From positions 620,001 through 684,000 of the forward strand of contig NZ_OY762268.1 of the NCBI RefSeq assembly GCF_963665245.1: a DNA stretch of 64,000 bases, given 5' to 3'. This DNA comes from an uncultured Paludibaculum sp. (GTDB taxonomy: Bacteria > Acidobacteriota > Terriglobia > Bryobacterales > Bryobacteraceae). This document shows positions 8,151 through 16,009 of this stretch, piece after piece. The notes below the pieces were generated by a model. The model was given only the letters and a program-made list of their open reading frames with translations. It did no database searches and had not been told where the DNA came from. Made by a program: the position numbers and the translations under genes. The stretch's first letter is position 1. The number at the start of each line of letters is the position of its first letter.

Positions 8151-9530
8151 TCAAGCGGCGGCGGCCCGAACCATCCCCGGCTCGGTGACTTCAAAAGCAA
8201 AAGGCTCGAGCAAGTTCGGTTGTTGGACCATCTCCTTACGCAAAAGCGTGACCAGATCCAAACAGGACGGGCGTCGCGCGTTTCGCCGCCACTTGGGGAG
8301 TTCTGCATAGGCGCTTCCACGCTCTGCGCCAAAGGCCCGCAGGGACGCCAGCAAGAGCGCGCTATAGGCCGCTACAGCCAGGACTGGCTGTTTGGGCACG
8401 GACGTAACGTTCCATAATTGCGCCTGCCCGACGCCGAGCGTGTCCTTCTCCTCTCGGTGGTTCACCTCGATCTGCCAGCGGTCGAAATAGATCTGCAGCA
8501 ACTGCTTGGCTGAGTCGCGCAGGTCGCTGGTGAGCAGGTACGCCGGATCGCGGTAATACAACTTCTTGCTCTGACTCTTGCGATACGGAGTAGGCGCAAC
8601 GACGATCAGGCGAAGCGGGCGCTTTCCAGCGCCGCGCTGCCAGTACACATCGGCAACCTCTTTGTATCGAATCGTCCGCCGCTTGCCACCATAGAAGATC
8701 TTTGTGGTCTTCCACTGGCGACCCTCGTCTTTGCGAACTTGCTCGGGGGTAAACTTCTCAGCCCCATAAAACCGGCGTGAACCGGCCTCGGCATGGAAGC
8801 ACAGCTTGGCATCCTTGCGGGCCCGAGCCAGCAGGGCAGACCTTTCCGGAATCTCTCCAAAGCAGGTGCGGTTACAGAAACTGCCATCCGCGGTGAGAAC
8901 CAATATCTTCTTGTTGCCACCAACCTTATCCAGTTCCTGCCGCAGTTGCTTGCCCATCTCGACAAAACTTCGCGACAGGTTCTTCGTCTTCACCGCTTCC
9001 CTATATTGTTTCTTCTCCGCATCACTGGCTTTCTTGCCAGGTCGTTTGACGCGCGAGACTTCCTGGAAGCGAATCGGCAAAGCCCGGCTGCCGACCGGGG
9101 CGTTACGGTGCAGCGGCACCAGCAGCGAAGCCTGCAAGAAGCGTAAGCCCAACACCAGATTGAGATGAAACGGTGGCGACATCGGATCGCGTTGATAGAA
9201 CGCCTGTTGGATCGAGCGCCCGGTCTTGCGCAGTTTGGTGTCGTCGAGGGCCACGCCAACCAGGCGCTGCGGACAATACGCCAAGGCACTCTTGAGGATG
9301 GGGCGGAACAGTTCCTGCGGCTCCCACTGGCAGCGGGAGTGGAGAAAGTACTCCGCGCTCCAACTGCTGTGCTGGCCGCCGTTGGTCCATAGGATGCGGG
9401 TGAGGCAGCGCCGCCCCAGGCAGATCAACGATCCCAGGGCTTGGCGCACGCCACGGACAAAGGTGCGCTGTTGGGGGAACACGGGTCGCCAGTCGGCGGT
9501 AATCGCGAGGAACTCCGAGAGCAGGCTCAT
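8151..9530 (-). CDS. IS701/IS4-like DDE transposase
   Basis: 459 residues with the RNase H-fold core of IS4-related enzymes. The first Asp is in VGVALDDTKLRKTG, the second in ILVLTADGSFCNR. The Glu lies in the Y-x2-R-x3-E-x6-K signature, exactly matched by YFDRWQIEVNHREEK. A beta-strand-rich insertion sits between the second Asp and the Glu, as is common in this group. It ends 3 bp from the inverted repeat. Its ATG overlaps the end of the upstream small gene (ATGA), so translation is probably coupled. All motifs are present and the gene looks active. I cannot separate IS701 from IS4 with certainty by eye. Confidence 0.87.
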   Translation of the reverse strand: MSLLSEFLAITADWRPVFPQQRTFVRGVRQALGSLICLGRRCLTRILWTNGGQHSSWSAEYFLHSRCQWEPQELFRPILKSALAYCPQRLVGVALDDTKLRKTGRSIQQAFYQRDPMSPPFHLNLVLGLRFLQASLLVPLHRNAPVGSRALPIRFQEVSRVKRPGKKASDAEKKQYREAVKTKNLSRSFVEMGKQLRQELDKVGGNKKILVLTADGSFCNRTCFGEIPERSALLARARKDAKLCFHAEAGSRRFYGAEKFTPEQVRKDEGRQWKTTKIFYGGKRRTIRYKEVADVYWQRGAGKRPLRLIVVAPTPYRKSQSKKLYYRDPAYLLTSDLRDSAKQLLQIYFDRWQIEVNHREEKDTLGVGQAQLWNVTSVPKQPVLAVAAYSALLLASLRAFGAERGSAYAELPKWRRNARRPSCLDLVTLLRKEMVQQPNLLEPFAFEVTEPGMVRAAAA

Positions 9531-9862
9531 GGTGCCTTCTGCAGCAAAGAGAAGGTGTTCTTTTCCGGGCGCAGGAAGCGGTCGCCGCGGGCCACTTTTT
9601 TGGTCAGGGAAGAAACCAGGCTTTCGCGATCGACGGTAACGCCGAACTGGGTTTGGATGCGCTCCAGAATGACGGAGATATGCAAAGGCGAACGGGCCTT
9701 GGAGAGTATGTCGAACGCCATGTCAACTTGCGACCGACGTTTGCTGCGACGTGGCTCGACTGCGGCGGGTTCGCCTTGCCGGAGACGGCGTACTGCGCGA
9801 AGCTGCGCTTCCAGGGAGGCTTCAAATACGCCTAGAATGAGATCCTTAGTTTCATCGTTCAT
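9527..9862 (-). CDS. Small winged-helix-like accessory protein of the IS701-like element
   Basis: 111 residues from the ATG at 9862; a GTG at 9886 would add eight. The ATG is preceded by a weak CAGG. The middle (QVDMAFDILSKARSPLHISVILERIQTQFGVTVDRESLVSSLTKKVARGDRFLRPEKNTFSLL) resembles HARE-HTH/winged-helix modules: helix, PLHISVILE turn, helix, then a wing ending in a Phe-Ser-Leu strand. The gene lies inside the element, upstream of and overlapping the transposase, which suggests DNA binding or regulation of transposition. I know of no characterised homologue, so the role is inferred from position and fold pattern. Confidence 0.7.
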   Translation of the reverse strand: MNDETKDLILGVFEASLEAQLRAVRRLRQGEPAAVEPRRSKRRSQVDMAFDILSKARSPLHISVILERIQTQFGVTVDRESLVSSLTKKVARGDRFLRPEKNTFSLLQKAP

Positions 9863-10019
9863 AGAGGGCACCTGAGCAGGGGGCACAGGAGCAGTATAGG
9901 CTGGATGAGTCGGTCGGTCAACTATTATTATGAGTGGACCGACTCATTTGCAGGGAAGGCTATGGCTCGCGACTCGCTGAGGCATAAAACAATCTGACGC
10001 GGAAATGTAGAAACTCCAG

Positions 10020-10039
10020 GCGGCTGGCGTGCCAGCCGT
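10020..10039. repeat. 20-bp direct repeat with palindrome, right of the IS701-like element
   Basis: Second exact copy of the repeat at 8112-8131, in the same orientation, abutting the right inverted repeat of the element. Confidence 0.75.
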
Positions 10040-10077
10040 AGGTCTGTTCCGCTGATGAATCCTGGCGATCCGGAGGC

Positions 10078-10105
10078 GGCACCCGGCGCGCGAAGTCCGG
10101 GTGCC
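10078..10105. repeat. Perfect 9-bp stem hairpin
   Basis: GGCACCCGG at 10078-10086 pairs with CCGGGTGCC at 10097-10105 across a 10-base loop. It lies between the IS right end and the 253-bp array, with no adjoining T-run. It is probably another REP-like palindrome rather than a terminator. Confidence 0.6.
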
Positions 10106-10110
10106 GGCGG

Positions 10111-11558
10111 AATAAGAGGTGGGGCTGAAGCCCCACGCGGGCTCAAGCCCGCCCCCCCATCTGAGCCGCACCGCTCATTGCAGTCCTCTCGCCCGGCCGA
10201 GGGCAGAGACTCCACGGTTCGTTCATCCGGCGAAGCAGAACACGTTCCCGTCCGGTTCGGCGACGATGAACGAGGATTGGCTCCACGGCTGTTTCAACTG
10301 GGCGTGGCGAGGCATGGCGTTCGTTCGGTTGGCGCGATCGTCGCTGCGCAGTTTTGGGAGGTCCGAAGAGGTGGGTCTGAAGCCCCACGCGGGCTGAAAC
10401 CCGCCCCCCCATCTGAGCCCCACCCCTCATTGCAGTCCTCTCGCCCGGCCCAGCGTAGAGACCCCCACAATGCGTTCGTCCGGTGAAGCAGAGAGCGTTT
10501 CCGTCCGGTTCGGCGACGATGAACGAGGATTGGCTCCACGGCTGTCTCAACTGGGCGTGGCGAGGCATGGCGTTCGTTCGGTTGGCGCGCTCATCGCTGC
10601 GCAGTTTTGGGAGGTCCGAAGAGGTGGGTCTGAAGCCCCACGCGGGCTGAAACCCGCCCCCCCATCTGAGCCCCACCGCTCATTGGAGTCCTCTCGCCCG
10701 GCCCAGCGTAGAGACCCCCACAATGCGTTCATCCGGCGAAGCAGAGAGCGTTTCCGTTCGGGTCGGCGACGATGAACGAGGATTGGCTCCACGGCTGTTT
10801 CAACTGGGCGTGGCGAGGAATGGCGTTCGTTCGGTTGGTGTGCTGGTCGCTACGCAGTTTTGGGAGGTCCGAAGAGGTGGGTCTGAAGCCCCACGCGGGC
10901 TGAAACCCGCCCCCCTCATCTGAGCCCCACTCCTCACTGCAATCCTCTCGCTCGGCCCAGGGCAGAGACTCCACGGTTCGTTCATCCGGCGAAGCAGAAC
11001 ACGTTCCCGTCCGGTTCGGCGACGATGAACGAGGATTGGCTCCACGGCTGTTTCAACTGGGCGGGCGGGGCATGGTGTTCGTTCGGTTGGCGCGCTCGTC
11101 ACGGCGCAGTTTCCGGGAGATCCGAAGAGGTGGGTCTGCAGCCCCACGCGGGCTGAGACCCGCCCCCCCATCTGAGCCCCACCCCTCATTGCAGTCCTCT
11201 CGCCCGGCCTAGCGTAGAGACTCCACAATTCGCTCATCCGGCGAAGCAGAGAGCGTTTCCGTTCGGGTCGGCGACGATGAACGAGGATTGGCTCCACGGC
11301 TGTTTCAGCTGGGCAGGGCGAGGCATGGCGTTCGTTCGGTTGGCGCGATCGTCGCTGCGCAGTTTCGGGAGGTCCGAAGAGGTGGGTCTGAAGCCCCACG
11401 CGGGCTGAAACCCGCCCCCCCCATCTGAGCCCCACCGCTCATTGCGGCCCACTCGCTCGGCCCAGGGCAGAGACTCCACGGTTCGTTCATCCGGCGAAGC
11501 AGAGAGCGTTTCCGTCCGGTTCGGCGACGATGAACGAGGGTTGGCTCCACGGCTCTTT
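10111..11558. repeat. Tandem array, period 252-253 bp, about six diverged copies
   Basis: The landmark GTTCATCCGGCGAAGCAGA recurs at 10221, 10474 (variant), 10727, 10980, 11232 (variant) and 11485, giving spacings of 253, 253, 253, 252 and 253. Each unit has two parts. One is a GC-rich twin hairpin; in the first unit GTGGGGCT-GA-AGCCCCAC (10119-10136) is followed directly by GCGGGCT-CA-AGCCCGC (10137-10152). The other, on the minus strand, encodes a peptide like QPWSQSSFIVAEPDGNALCF, which matches the C-terminal signature of VOC/glyoxalase-fold proteins, usually with a stop right after. Since 253 is not a multiple of three, the long minus-strand frames change identity between units and are not a repeated protein. 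No complete VOC gene is present. Confidence 0.85.
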
Positions 11559-11751
11559 CGTTTGACAGTCCGCGAAAAGCCCCTTCACGTTGGCGACCGA
11601 CAGAAAGGCAGCAATCAATCACCTGCTCCTTTTCGCGAAGGCCCGCGACGTACATCGACTGATGGACAAATCGCAGATGGACGTAGGCTTCATCCCGGCG
11701 GTGCGAGTTCCGAGCGATGCCGATCACCCTTCCAAGGTGATGCCGATCACC
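11559..11751. other. Gene-free interval with a duplicated 15-mer
   Basis: I see no supported gene between the array and the GH78 stop codon. GATGCCGATCACCCT occurs at 11716-11730 and again at 11739-11753, the second copy overlapping the GH78 stop. Such spaced repeats can mark an IS end, but no transposase or partner end is visible here. Confidence 0.5.
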
Positions 11752-13440
11752 CTACTCGCCTCTGCCCAAGAGTACGGACAAGTTGTGCCGACCCGGAGAA
11801 ACGGCCACCGCGCCTTGGGCGTTTCGGGCAACGGTGCTGCCATCGAGCGTCACGGCTTCCCTGCCCGGCAGGATGACTTCGGCTGTGGACGTGGCGGGTA
11901 TGACGACATCCAACGAGAGGGCTGCGCCTGTGCGTTTCCAGGAGACCTCCACGTCGCCGCGAGGGGTCGGCACCTTGCCCCGGGCCGATGTCAGGCCGGA
12001 AGGCAGAGGTCGAATGGCGACGGTCTGAAAGCCGGGCGACGACGGCGTGACACCCAGAATGCGTGCGGACATCTGGATCAGCGGGGTCCCTACCCACCCG
12101 TGGCTGAGGTCGCCAGAGCCCCACATCTCGGCCATCGTGCCCGTATCGGGGTGAAGACGCCAGCGCTGCATCTGCGGCACGGCATAGGTCTCGAAGAGCC
12201 CGGCGTGTGACATGGCGGCGAACAGGAAGTGCATAAAGTATGGCTGAACGTTGGGCTGGCCGCCGGCCATGACCTTCTGAAGCATGGGGGCCCGCGCGGA
12301 CTCAGGCGCCAGATCGTAGAGAACCGCGAGCGCGTTGACGTGCGGACTGAACGTCTCAATCGCAGTGTCGGCCGGCAGCCATTGGCCAGGCGCGACGGTG
12401 GTCTGGAACGGTTTTCCGTCCCGATAGAGCCCTCGTTCGGGATCCCATAGTTCCCGCTGGAACGCGGCGGCCACCTCCGTCCGAAGACTCCGATACCGAG
12501 CCGAGCGTTCGCCATCACGCAGCAGTTCCGCAATGCGCATGCCATCGGCCAGTCCGCGGTAGTAGAAGGCCGTCATGTAGCCCTGCCCGATGACCGCGGG
12601 TGGGTGATGGCAGGGGATACCGGCGATGTTCACCCAGTCCATGAACATGTAGTTCGGCGCTTCCGAGATGAGTCCGTTCTTCCCTCGCCAGCCCGTGAAG
12701 CGATCGAGCAGACCGTGCGCTACGGGCGCGAGTTCCTTGACCAGCGCGGCGTCGCCGGTGTAGTCGTAATACTCCAGCAGGGATTGCAGCCAAAGGAGGG
12801 AGTAGCTGGTGTGGAAGTTCAGATAGCCGCTCTGCCTGAGGAGAAGGCCAAACTTGCGGAGATCCTGCCGGATCAGCCACGGCTCGCCAAACGCGTAGTA
12901 GTTCTCGGCTGCTTCGATGAGATAGTCGCCGAAGTCGCTGATGGGCTCCTGATGATGCGGTGAATCGAGGTGGTGTGTTTGCATGCAGATCTGCGTGGCC
13001 CACCGGGAGGCCTGCCAGATGCGGTTCAGCTCCGCGTCACTCGACTCAAAGGCGCCCCGGTAGGACACCGGATAGGAGACGAAGCTGGCGCGCACCTCTT
13101 CGATCTCGACCGGACCCGTGGCGTTGACGACCTGAAGGTTGACGGTGGAGAAGCTGTCCATTGTCGGAAACTCGTAGTATGTGGTGCCTGCCCGCAGGAC
13201 GACGACGGTCATGCGGTGGAAGCCGGGGGCGTTCCGTTCGTTCGGCTGGATCAGCACTTCCGCGCCAATGGGCCCACGGATTCTGAGCCCCAGGTAGGCG
13301 CTCAGCACGCGGTTATAGCGGACGGTGTGTTTCTCGTTGTTCCTCAGGATGACCCTGCCGCCCGATAGTGCGGGATAGGTCACCTCCATGCGAGGAGGGA
13401 TCTCGCTTTGCAGCCAGAGGGCCCCAAACAGGGTCGACAC
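11752..13440 (-). CDS. GH78 alpha-L-rhamnosidase-like protein, catalytic part (frameshifted gene)
   Basis: The 562-residue frame carries an (alpha/alpha)6-barrel of the GH78 kind. It has the active-site region HLDSPHHQEPISDFGDYL, which corresponds to the family's DxPxRxE...GD stretch. NYMFMDWVNIAG and the late EMWGSGDLSHGWVGTP, a barrel loop near the active site, follow. A beta-sandwich tail ends in GRHNLSVLLGRGE. The nominal GTG start at 13440 lies inside sequence that overlaps the preceding frame: the N-terminal domain and signal peptide are encoded just upstream in a frame shifted by one base. Either a true frameshift has broken the gene or one base was miscalled. If intact it would be secreted and remove rhamnose from plant polysaccharides or glycosides. 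Confidence 0.82.
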   Translation of the reverse strand: MSTLFGALWLQSEIPPRMEVTYPALSGGRVILRNNEKHTVRYNRVLSAYLGLRIRGPIGAEVLIQPNERNAPGFHRMTVVVLRAGTTYYEFPTMDSFSTVNLQVVNATGPVEIEEVRASFVSYPVSYRGAFESSDAELNRIWQASRWATQICMQTHHLDSPHHQEPISDFGDYLIEAAENYYAFGEPWLIRQDLRKFGLLLRQSGYLNFHTSYSLLWLQSLLEYYDYTGDAALVKELAPVAHGLLDRFTGWRGKNGLISEAPNYMFMDWVNIAGIPCHHPPAVIGQGYMTAFYYRGLADGMRIAELLRDGERSARYRSLRTEVAAAFQRELWDPERGLYRDGKPFQTTVAPGQWLPADTAIETFSPHVNALAVLYDLAPESARAPMLQKVMAGGQPNVQPYFMHFLFAAMSHAGLFETYAVPQMQRWRLHPDTGTMAEMWGSGDLSHGWVGTPLIQMSARILGVTPSSPGFQTVAIRPLPSGLTSARGKVPTPRGDVEVSWKRTGAALSLDVVIPATSTAEVILPGREAVTLDGSTVARNAQGAVAVSPGRHNLSVLLGRGE

Positions 13441-14167
13441 GGACGGCAGAGGGCCAGTTCGAGTCGTCGAAGGAGGTCAGCCGCCAGTCCGGCGGGTCGA
13501 GTGAAGCGTCATACCGTAGATAGGCGACAGGCCGGGCCGTGGGATCCGCAGGCTGAAACTGGGCCACCGACCACGCTTGTGCGGGCCAGGCGCGCCAATC
13601 GGGACCGGTCGTCACGGTGATGGCGGGCGGGCCGGGGCTCTCGATCTCGGCATCGAGCGTGAAGCCCGGCCTGTCCAGGGTGTAGTTGGGTTGCCCCTTG
13701 GTGAAAACCTCGGCGGCGATCACATTCCGTCCGGCCCGGAAGAACGGCGTGAGGTCGCGGACGTCGTACAGCCACTGGTGGGACCAGCGGGTGCGGGGGG
13801 CATAGTCGTTCCCGGGGTCGGCCGGTCCGCGGCTGACAAGCCTGCCATTGATGTAGAGACGGTAGATCACATCGGCGCTGACGCGCGCGGTCACGCGGCG
13901 GGGTGCGGCGGCCAGTTCGATGGACTTTCGGAAATAGACGGCGGCTGCCTTGGCGGTCTCACGAGGTGCGCCGGTCCAGATCCAGGCGCCCGGCCAGGGA
14001 TCTTGACGAGGCGCGGGCGTGTAGCGATAACCGCTCGCTTCGACGCCCTCCTTCGTTATCCGTGGGCTGAGGCCCGGTGTCTGGATGGGACCGCGAGGGT
14101 CGTCCGGCGGTTGAGCCTGAGCAAGGGCGGCCAGCGCGATGATGGGCGCGAAGCACTGGAGTCTCAT
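13421..14167 (-). pseudogene. GH78-like protein, N-terminal part (signal peptide and beta domains) before the frameshift
   Basis: Starts at the ATG at 14167 with a Sec signal (MRLQCFAPIIALAALAQAQ). It then has the accessory beta-sandwich typical of GH78 N-termini: WIWTGAPRETAKAAAVYFRKSIEL, VSADVIYRLYINGRLVSRGPA and WSHQWLYDVRDLTPFFRAGRNVIAAEV. The frame runs in register to about 13440 (TSFDDSNWPSAV), where the expected continuation jumps to the catalytic frame. Beyond this the frame stays open to 13313 but reads meaningless residues. The shift is by one base. The IS256 left end lies only 95 bp upstream of the start, so its promoter may also have been displaced. Confidence 0.78.
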
Positions 14168-14335
14168 CTGCCCTAGTATTGAGCCTTTCGCTTTGGGGTT
14201 GCTCGACCGTCGCGGTCCAGATTCGGGACGACGGTGGGCCGGGGATCGGGTTATGTTCTAAGAGTTCTGCAAAAGCAAAGAGGGCCATGGTAAGCCTTTC
14301 TGATCCGTATCGCAGCGGAAGGAAGGAAAGGACCA

Positions 14336-15541
14336 ATGACCCGAAAGAAGGATACCGCGAACCGGGTGGACTGGAAAGCGGTGATGGCGGAAGACTCCGA
14401 TTTCATGAAGGCGCTGGTGCAGAGCGTCGTGCAGCAGGTACTGGATGCCGAGATGGAGGAAACGCTCTGTGCGGCGCGGTCGGAGCGCACCCCGATGCGC
14501 ACCGGCTATCGCAGCGGCTCCTATGTCCGTGGGCTGGTGACGCGGGTCGGCCGCATTGAGCTGCGCGTGCCGCAGGACCGGCAAGGGCGCTTCCGGACCG
14601 AGGTCTTTGAGCGCTATCAGCGCAGCGAAAAGGCGCTGGTCGGGGCGCTGGCCGAGATGTACGTGCAGGGCGTGTCGACGCGCAAGGTGAAGGCGATCAC
14701 CGAGGAACTATGTGGGCATGAGTTTTCGGCCTCGACGATCAGCCGGATCAACCAGACGATGGACGAGGAACTGGAGAAGTTCGCGACGCGGCCGCTGGAG
14801 GAGGACTATCCGTTTCTGATCCTGGACGCGCGCTACGAAAAGGTGCGCGAGGACGGCGTGATCCGGAGCCGGGCGGTGCAGGTGGCGATCGGGGTGAACT
14901 GGGACGGGCGGCGCTGCATCCTGGCCGTGGAACTGGCCAACCGGGAGAGCGCGTCGAGCTGGCGCGAGTTTCTGGTGAAGCTGCGGCAGCGGGGGCTGCG
15001 CGGAGTGGAACTGGTTGTCAGCGACGATCACGCGGGCCTGAAGCGTGCGATTGCCGAGGTCGTGCCGGAGGCCGCCTGGCAACGGTGCTACGTGCACTTC
15101 CTGCGCAATGCGCTGGACCATCTGCCGCGCAAGGCCGACGACGATTGTCTGACCGAGTTGCGCTGGATCTACGACCGCCGCAACCTGGCCGAGGCGCGGC
15201 AGGATCTGGCGGCATGGCTGAAGAAGTGGGAATCGCGCTACGCCAGATTGTGCCAGTGGGTGGAGGAGCAGATCGAGGAGACGCTGACGTTTTACCGTCT
15301 GCCGCAGGCGCACCACAAGCATCTGAAGTCGACGAACATGCTGGAGCGACTGAACGAGGAGCTCAAACGCCGGACCCTGGTGGTGAGGATCTTCCCGAAC
15401 GCGGCGAGCTGCCTGCGGCTGGTGCGAGCGCTGGCGGTGGAGATCCACGAGGACTGGGTGGAAGCGACGCGCTATCTGAACATGGAGGAGCTGAAAGAGC
15501 ACAAGAAGCAGCTACTGCGCGATATACAGCCCGCCGCCTGA
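14336..15541 (+). CDS. IS256 family transposase
   Basis: 401 residues, the standard length. The catalytic acids can be picked out: Asp in FLILDARYEKVREDG, Asp in ELVVSDDHAGLKRAI, and Glu in NMLERLNEELKRRT. This region also carries the family's C-terminal signature around RIFPNAASCLRLVRALA. The N-terminus has the usual QQVLDAEMEETLCAARSERTPMRTGYRSG segment with PQDRQGRFRTEVFERYQRSEKAL. The ATG at 14336 has a strong purine-rich ribosome site (GGAAGGAAAGG). No frameshift or missing motif is seen, so it is probably functional. Confidence 0.95.
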   Translation: MTRKKDTANRVDWKAVMAEDSDFMKALVQSVVQQVLDAEMEETLCAARSERTPMRTGYRSGSYVRGLVTRVGRIELRVPQDRQGRFRTEVFERYQRSEKALVGALAEMYVQGVSTRKVKAITEELCGHEFSASTISRINQTMDEELEKFATRPLEEDYPFLILDARYEKVREDGVIRSRAVQVAIGVNWDGRRCILAVELANRESASSWREFLVKLRQRGLRGVELVVSDDHAGLKRAIAEVVPEAAWQRCYVHFLRNALDHLPRKADDDCLTELRWIYDRRNLAEARQDLAAWLKKWESRYARLCQWVEEQIEETLTFYRLPQAHHKHLKSTNMLERLNEELKRRTLVVRIFPNAASCLRLVRALAVEIHEDWVEATRYLNMEELKEHKKQLLRDIQPAA

Positions 15542-15569
15542 AGGCGGCCGGGGGTGACTACAGGGTTGA

Positions 15570-15602
15570 GTGGAGGCGGGGACTCGCTGCCCCCGCCTCC
15601 AC
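15570..15602 (+). terminator. Strong hairpin after the IS256 transposase
   Basis: GTGGAGGCGGGG (15570-15581) pairs perfectly with CCCCGCCTCCAC (15591-15602) over a 9-base loop, 29 bp past the stop codon and inside the element. It lacks a U-tract, so it may block transcription only weakly or protect the mRNA end. Confidence 0.5.
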
Positions 15603-15886
15603 ACCTCCACCCCCGCTCAACCAGAAGGCTCCATGAAGCTCAGTGCTTTTGCAGAACTTGACAGACACAACTGGGGATCGATTGAGAAGACAGAGAGTTT
15701 GGGTGGTTGAGAGAAGTCCGCTGGCCCCACCAGTAGGGTTGAGGGCTACGCCCGTCCGGAGGCGGTTCCAACCGGAGAGGCGCTTAGGAACGCACGTTCA
15801 CGCGAATGTTTGGGGCACGGGGGCAGTGCGGGCAGGTGATGCTGCAAAGGAAAACGGACGGTGGGCAGTTACAGGCTGGAGAAGTA

Positions 15887-15960
15887 TGGCTCCCCGACAT
15901 GGATTCGAACCACGATTCACGGCTCCAAAGGCCGCTGTCCTACCATTAGACGATCGGGGA
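15887..15960 (-). tRNA. tRNA-Gln (anticodon TTG)
   Basis: On the minus strand the sequence folds as a complete cloverleaf. The acceptor TCCCCGA (15960-15954) pairs with TCGGGGA. The D arm is GTCT/GGAC. The anticodon stem GCGGC/GCCGT carries the loop CTTTGGA, giving anticodon TTG. The variable loop is short, and the T arm is CGTGG-TTCGAAT-CCATG. Discriminator G and an encoded CCA (15889-15887) follow. It reads CAA codons for glutamine. It stands alone, 50 bp from the stop of the helicase gene on the same strand. Confidence 0.93.
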
Positions 15961-16009
15961 GCAAGTGGGCGCTGTCGCCCGCCTACACTGCTAGTTTAAC
16001 CTATCTCCG

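Larger units (their letters stand above)
8132..10019. mobile_element. IS701/IS4-like insertion sequence with accessory ORF, 1888 bp
   Basis: Perfect 16-bp inverted repeats, CTGGAGTTTCTACATT, lie at 8132-8147 and, as the reverse complement, at 10004-10019. Inside are a DDE transposase and a small HTH-like protein gene overlapping by 4 bp on the minus strand. Outside, both ends abut the same 20-bp sequence containing GGCTGGCGTGCCAGCC. Only 3 bp separate the transposase stop from the left inverted repeat. The interval 9887-10003 has no gene and probably holds the element's promoter. Confidence 0.82.
14263..15658. mobile_element. IS256 family insertion sequence
   Basis: Terminal inverted repeats AGTTCTGCAAAAGC at 14263-14276 and its reverse complement at 15645-15658 are identical over 14 bases, with partial matching further in. 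They enclose one IS256-type transposase gene. The usual 8-bp target duplication is not visible at the junctions (left flank ending TTCTAAG, right flank starting TGACAG). Recombination between copies, or a flank change after insertion, may explain this. Confidence 0.83.

Noticed and set aside
10111..11558. CRISPR array
   Set aside because: Units are 253 bp with no short-repeat/unique-spacer pattern, and no cas genes are near.
10143..11735. Several minus-strand frames of 81-211 codons sharing repeated peptides
   Set aside because: The repeat period is not a multiple of three, so the frames switch reading between units; they are by-products of the tandem array.
11716..11753. End of an IS21-type element
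   Set aside because: Only a spaced 15-bp direct repeat is present; there is no transposase, no partner end and no duplication to support it.
13313..13420. C-terminal 35 or so residues of the GH78 N-terminal frame
   Set aside because: They are read out of frame after the shift near 13440; the other frame carries the family sequence.
14251..15668. 8-bp target duplication of the IS256 element
   Set aside because: The bases next to the two inverted repeats do not match in any register I tried.
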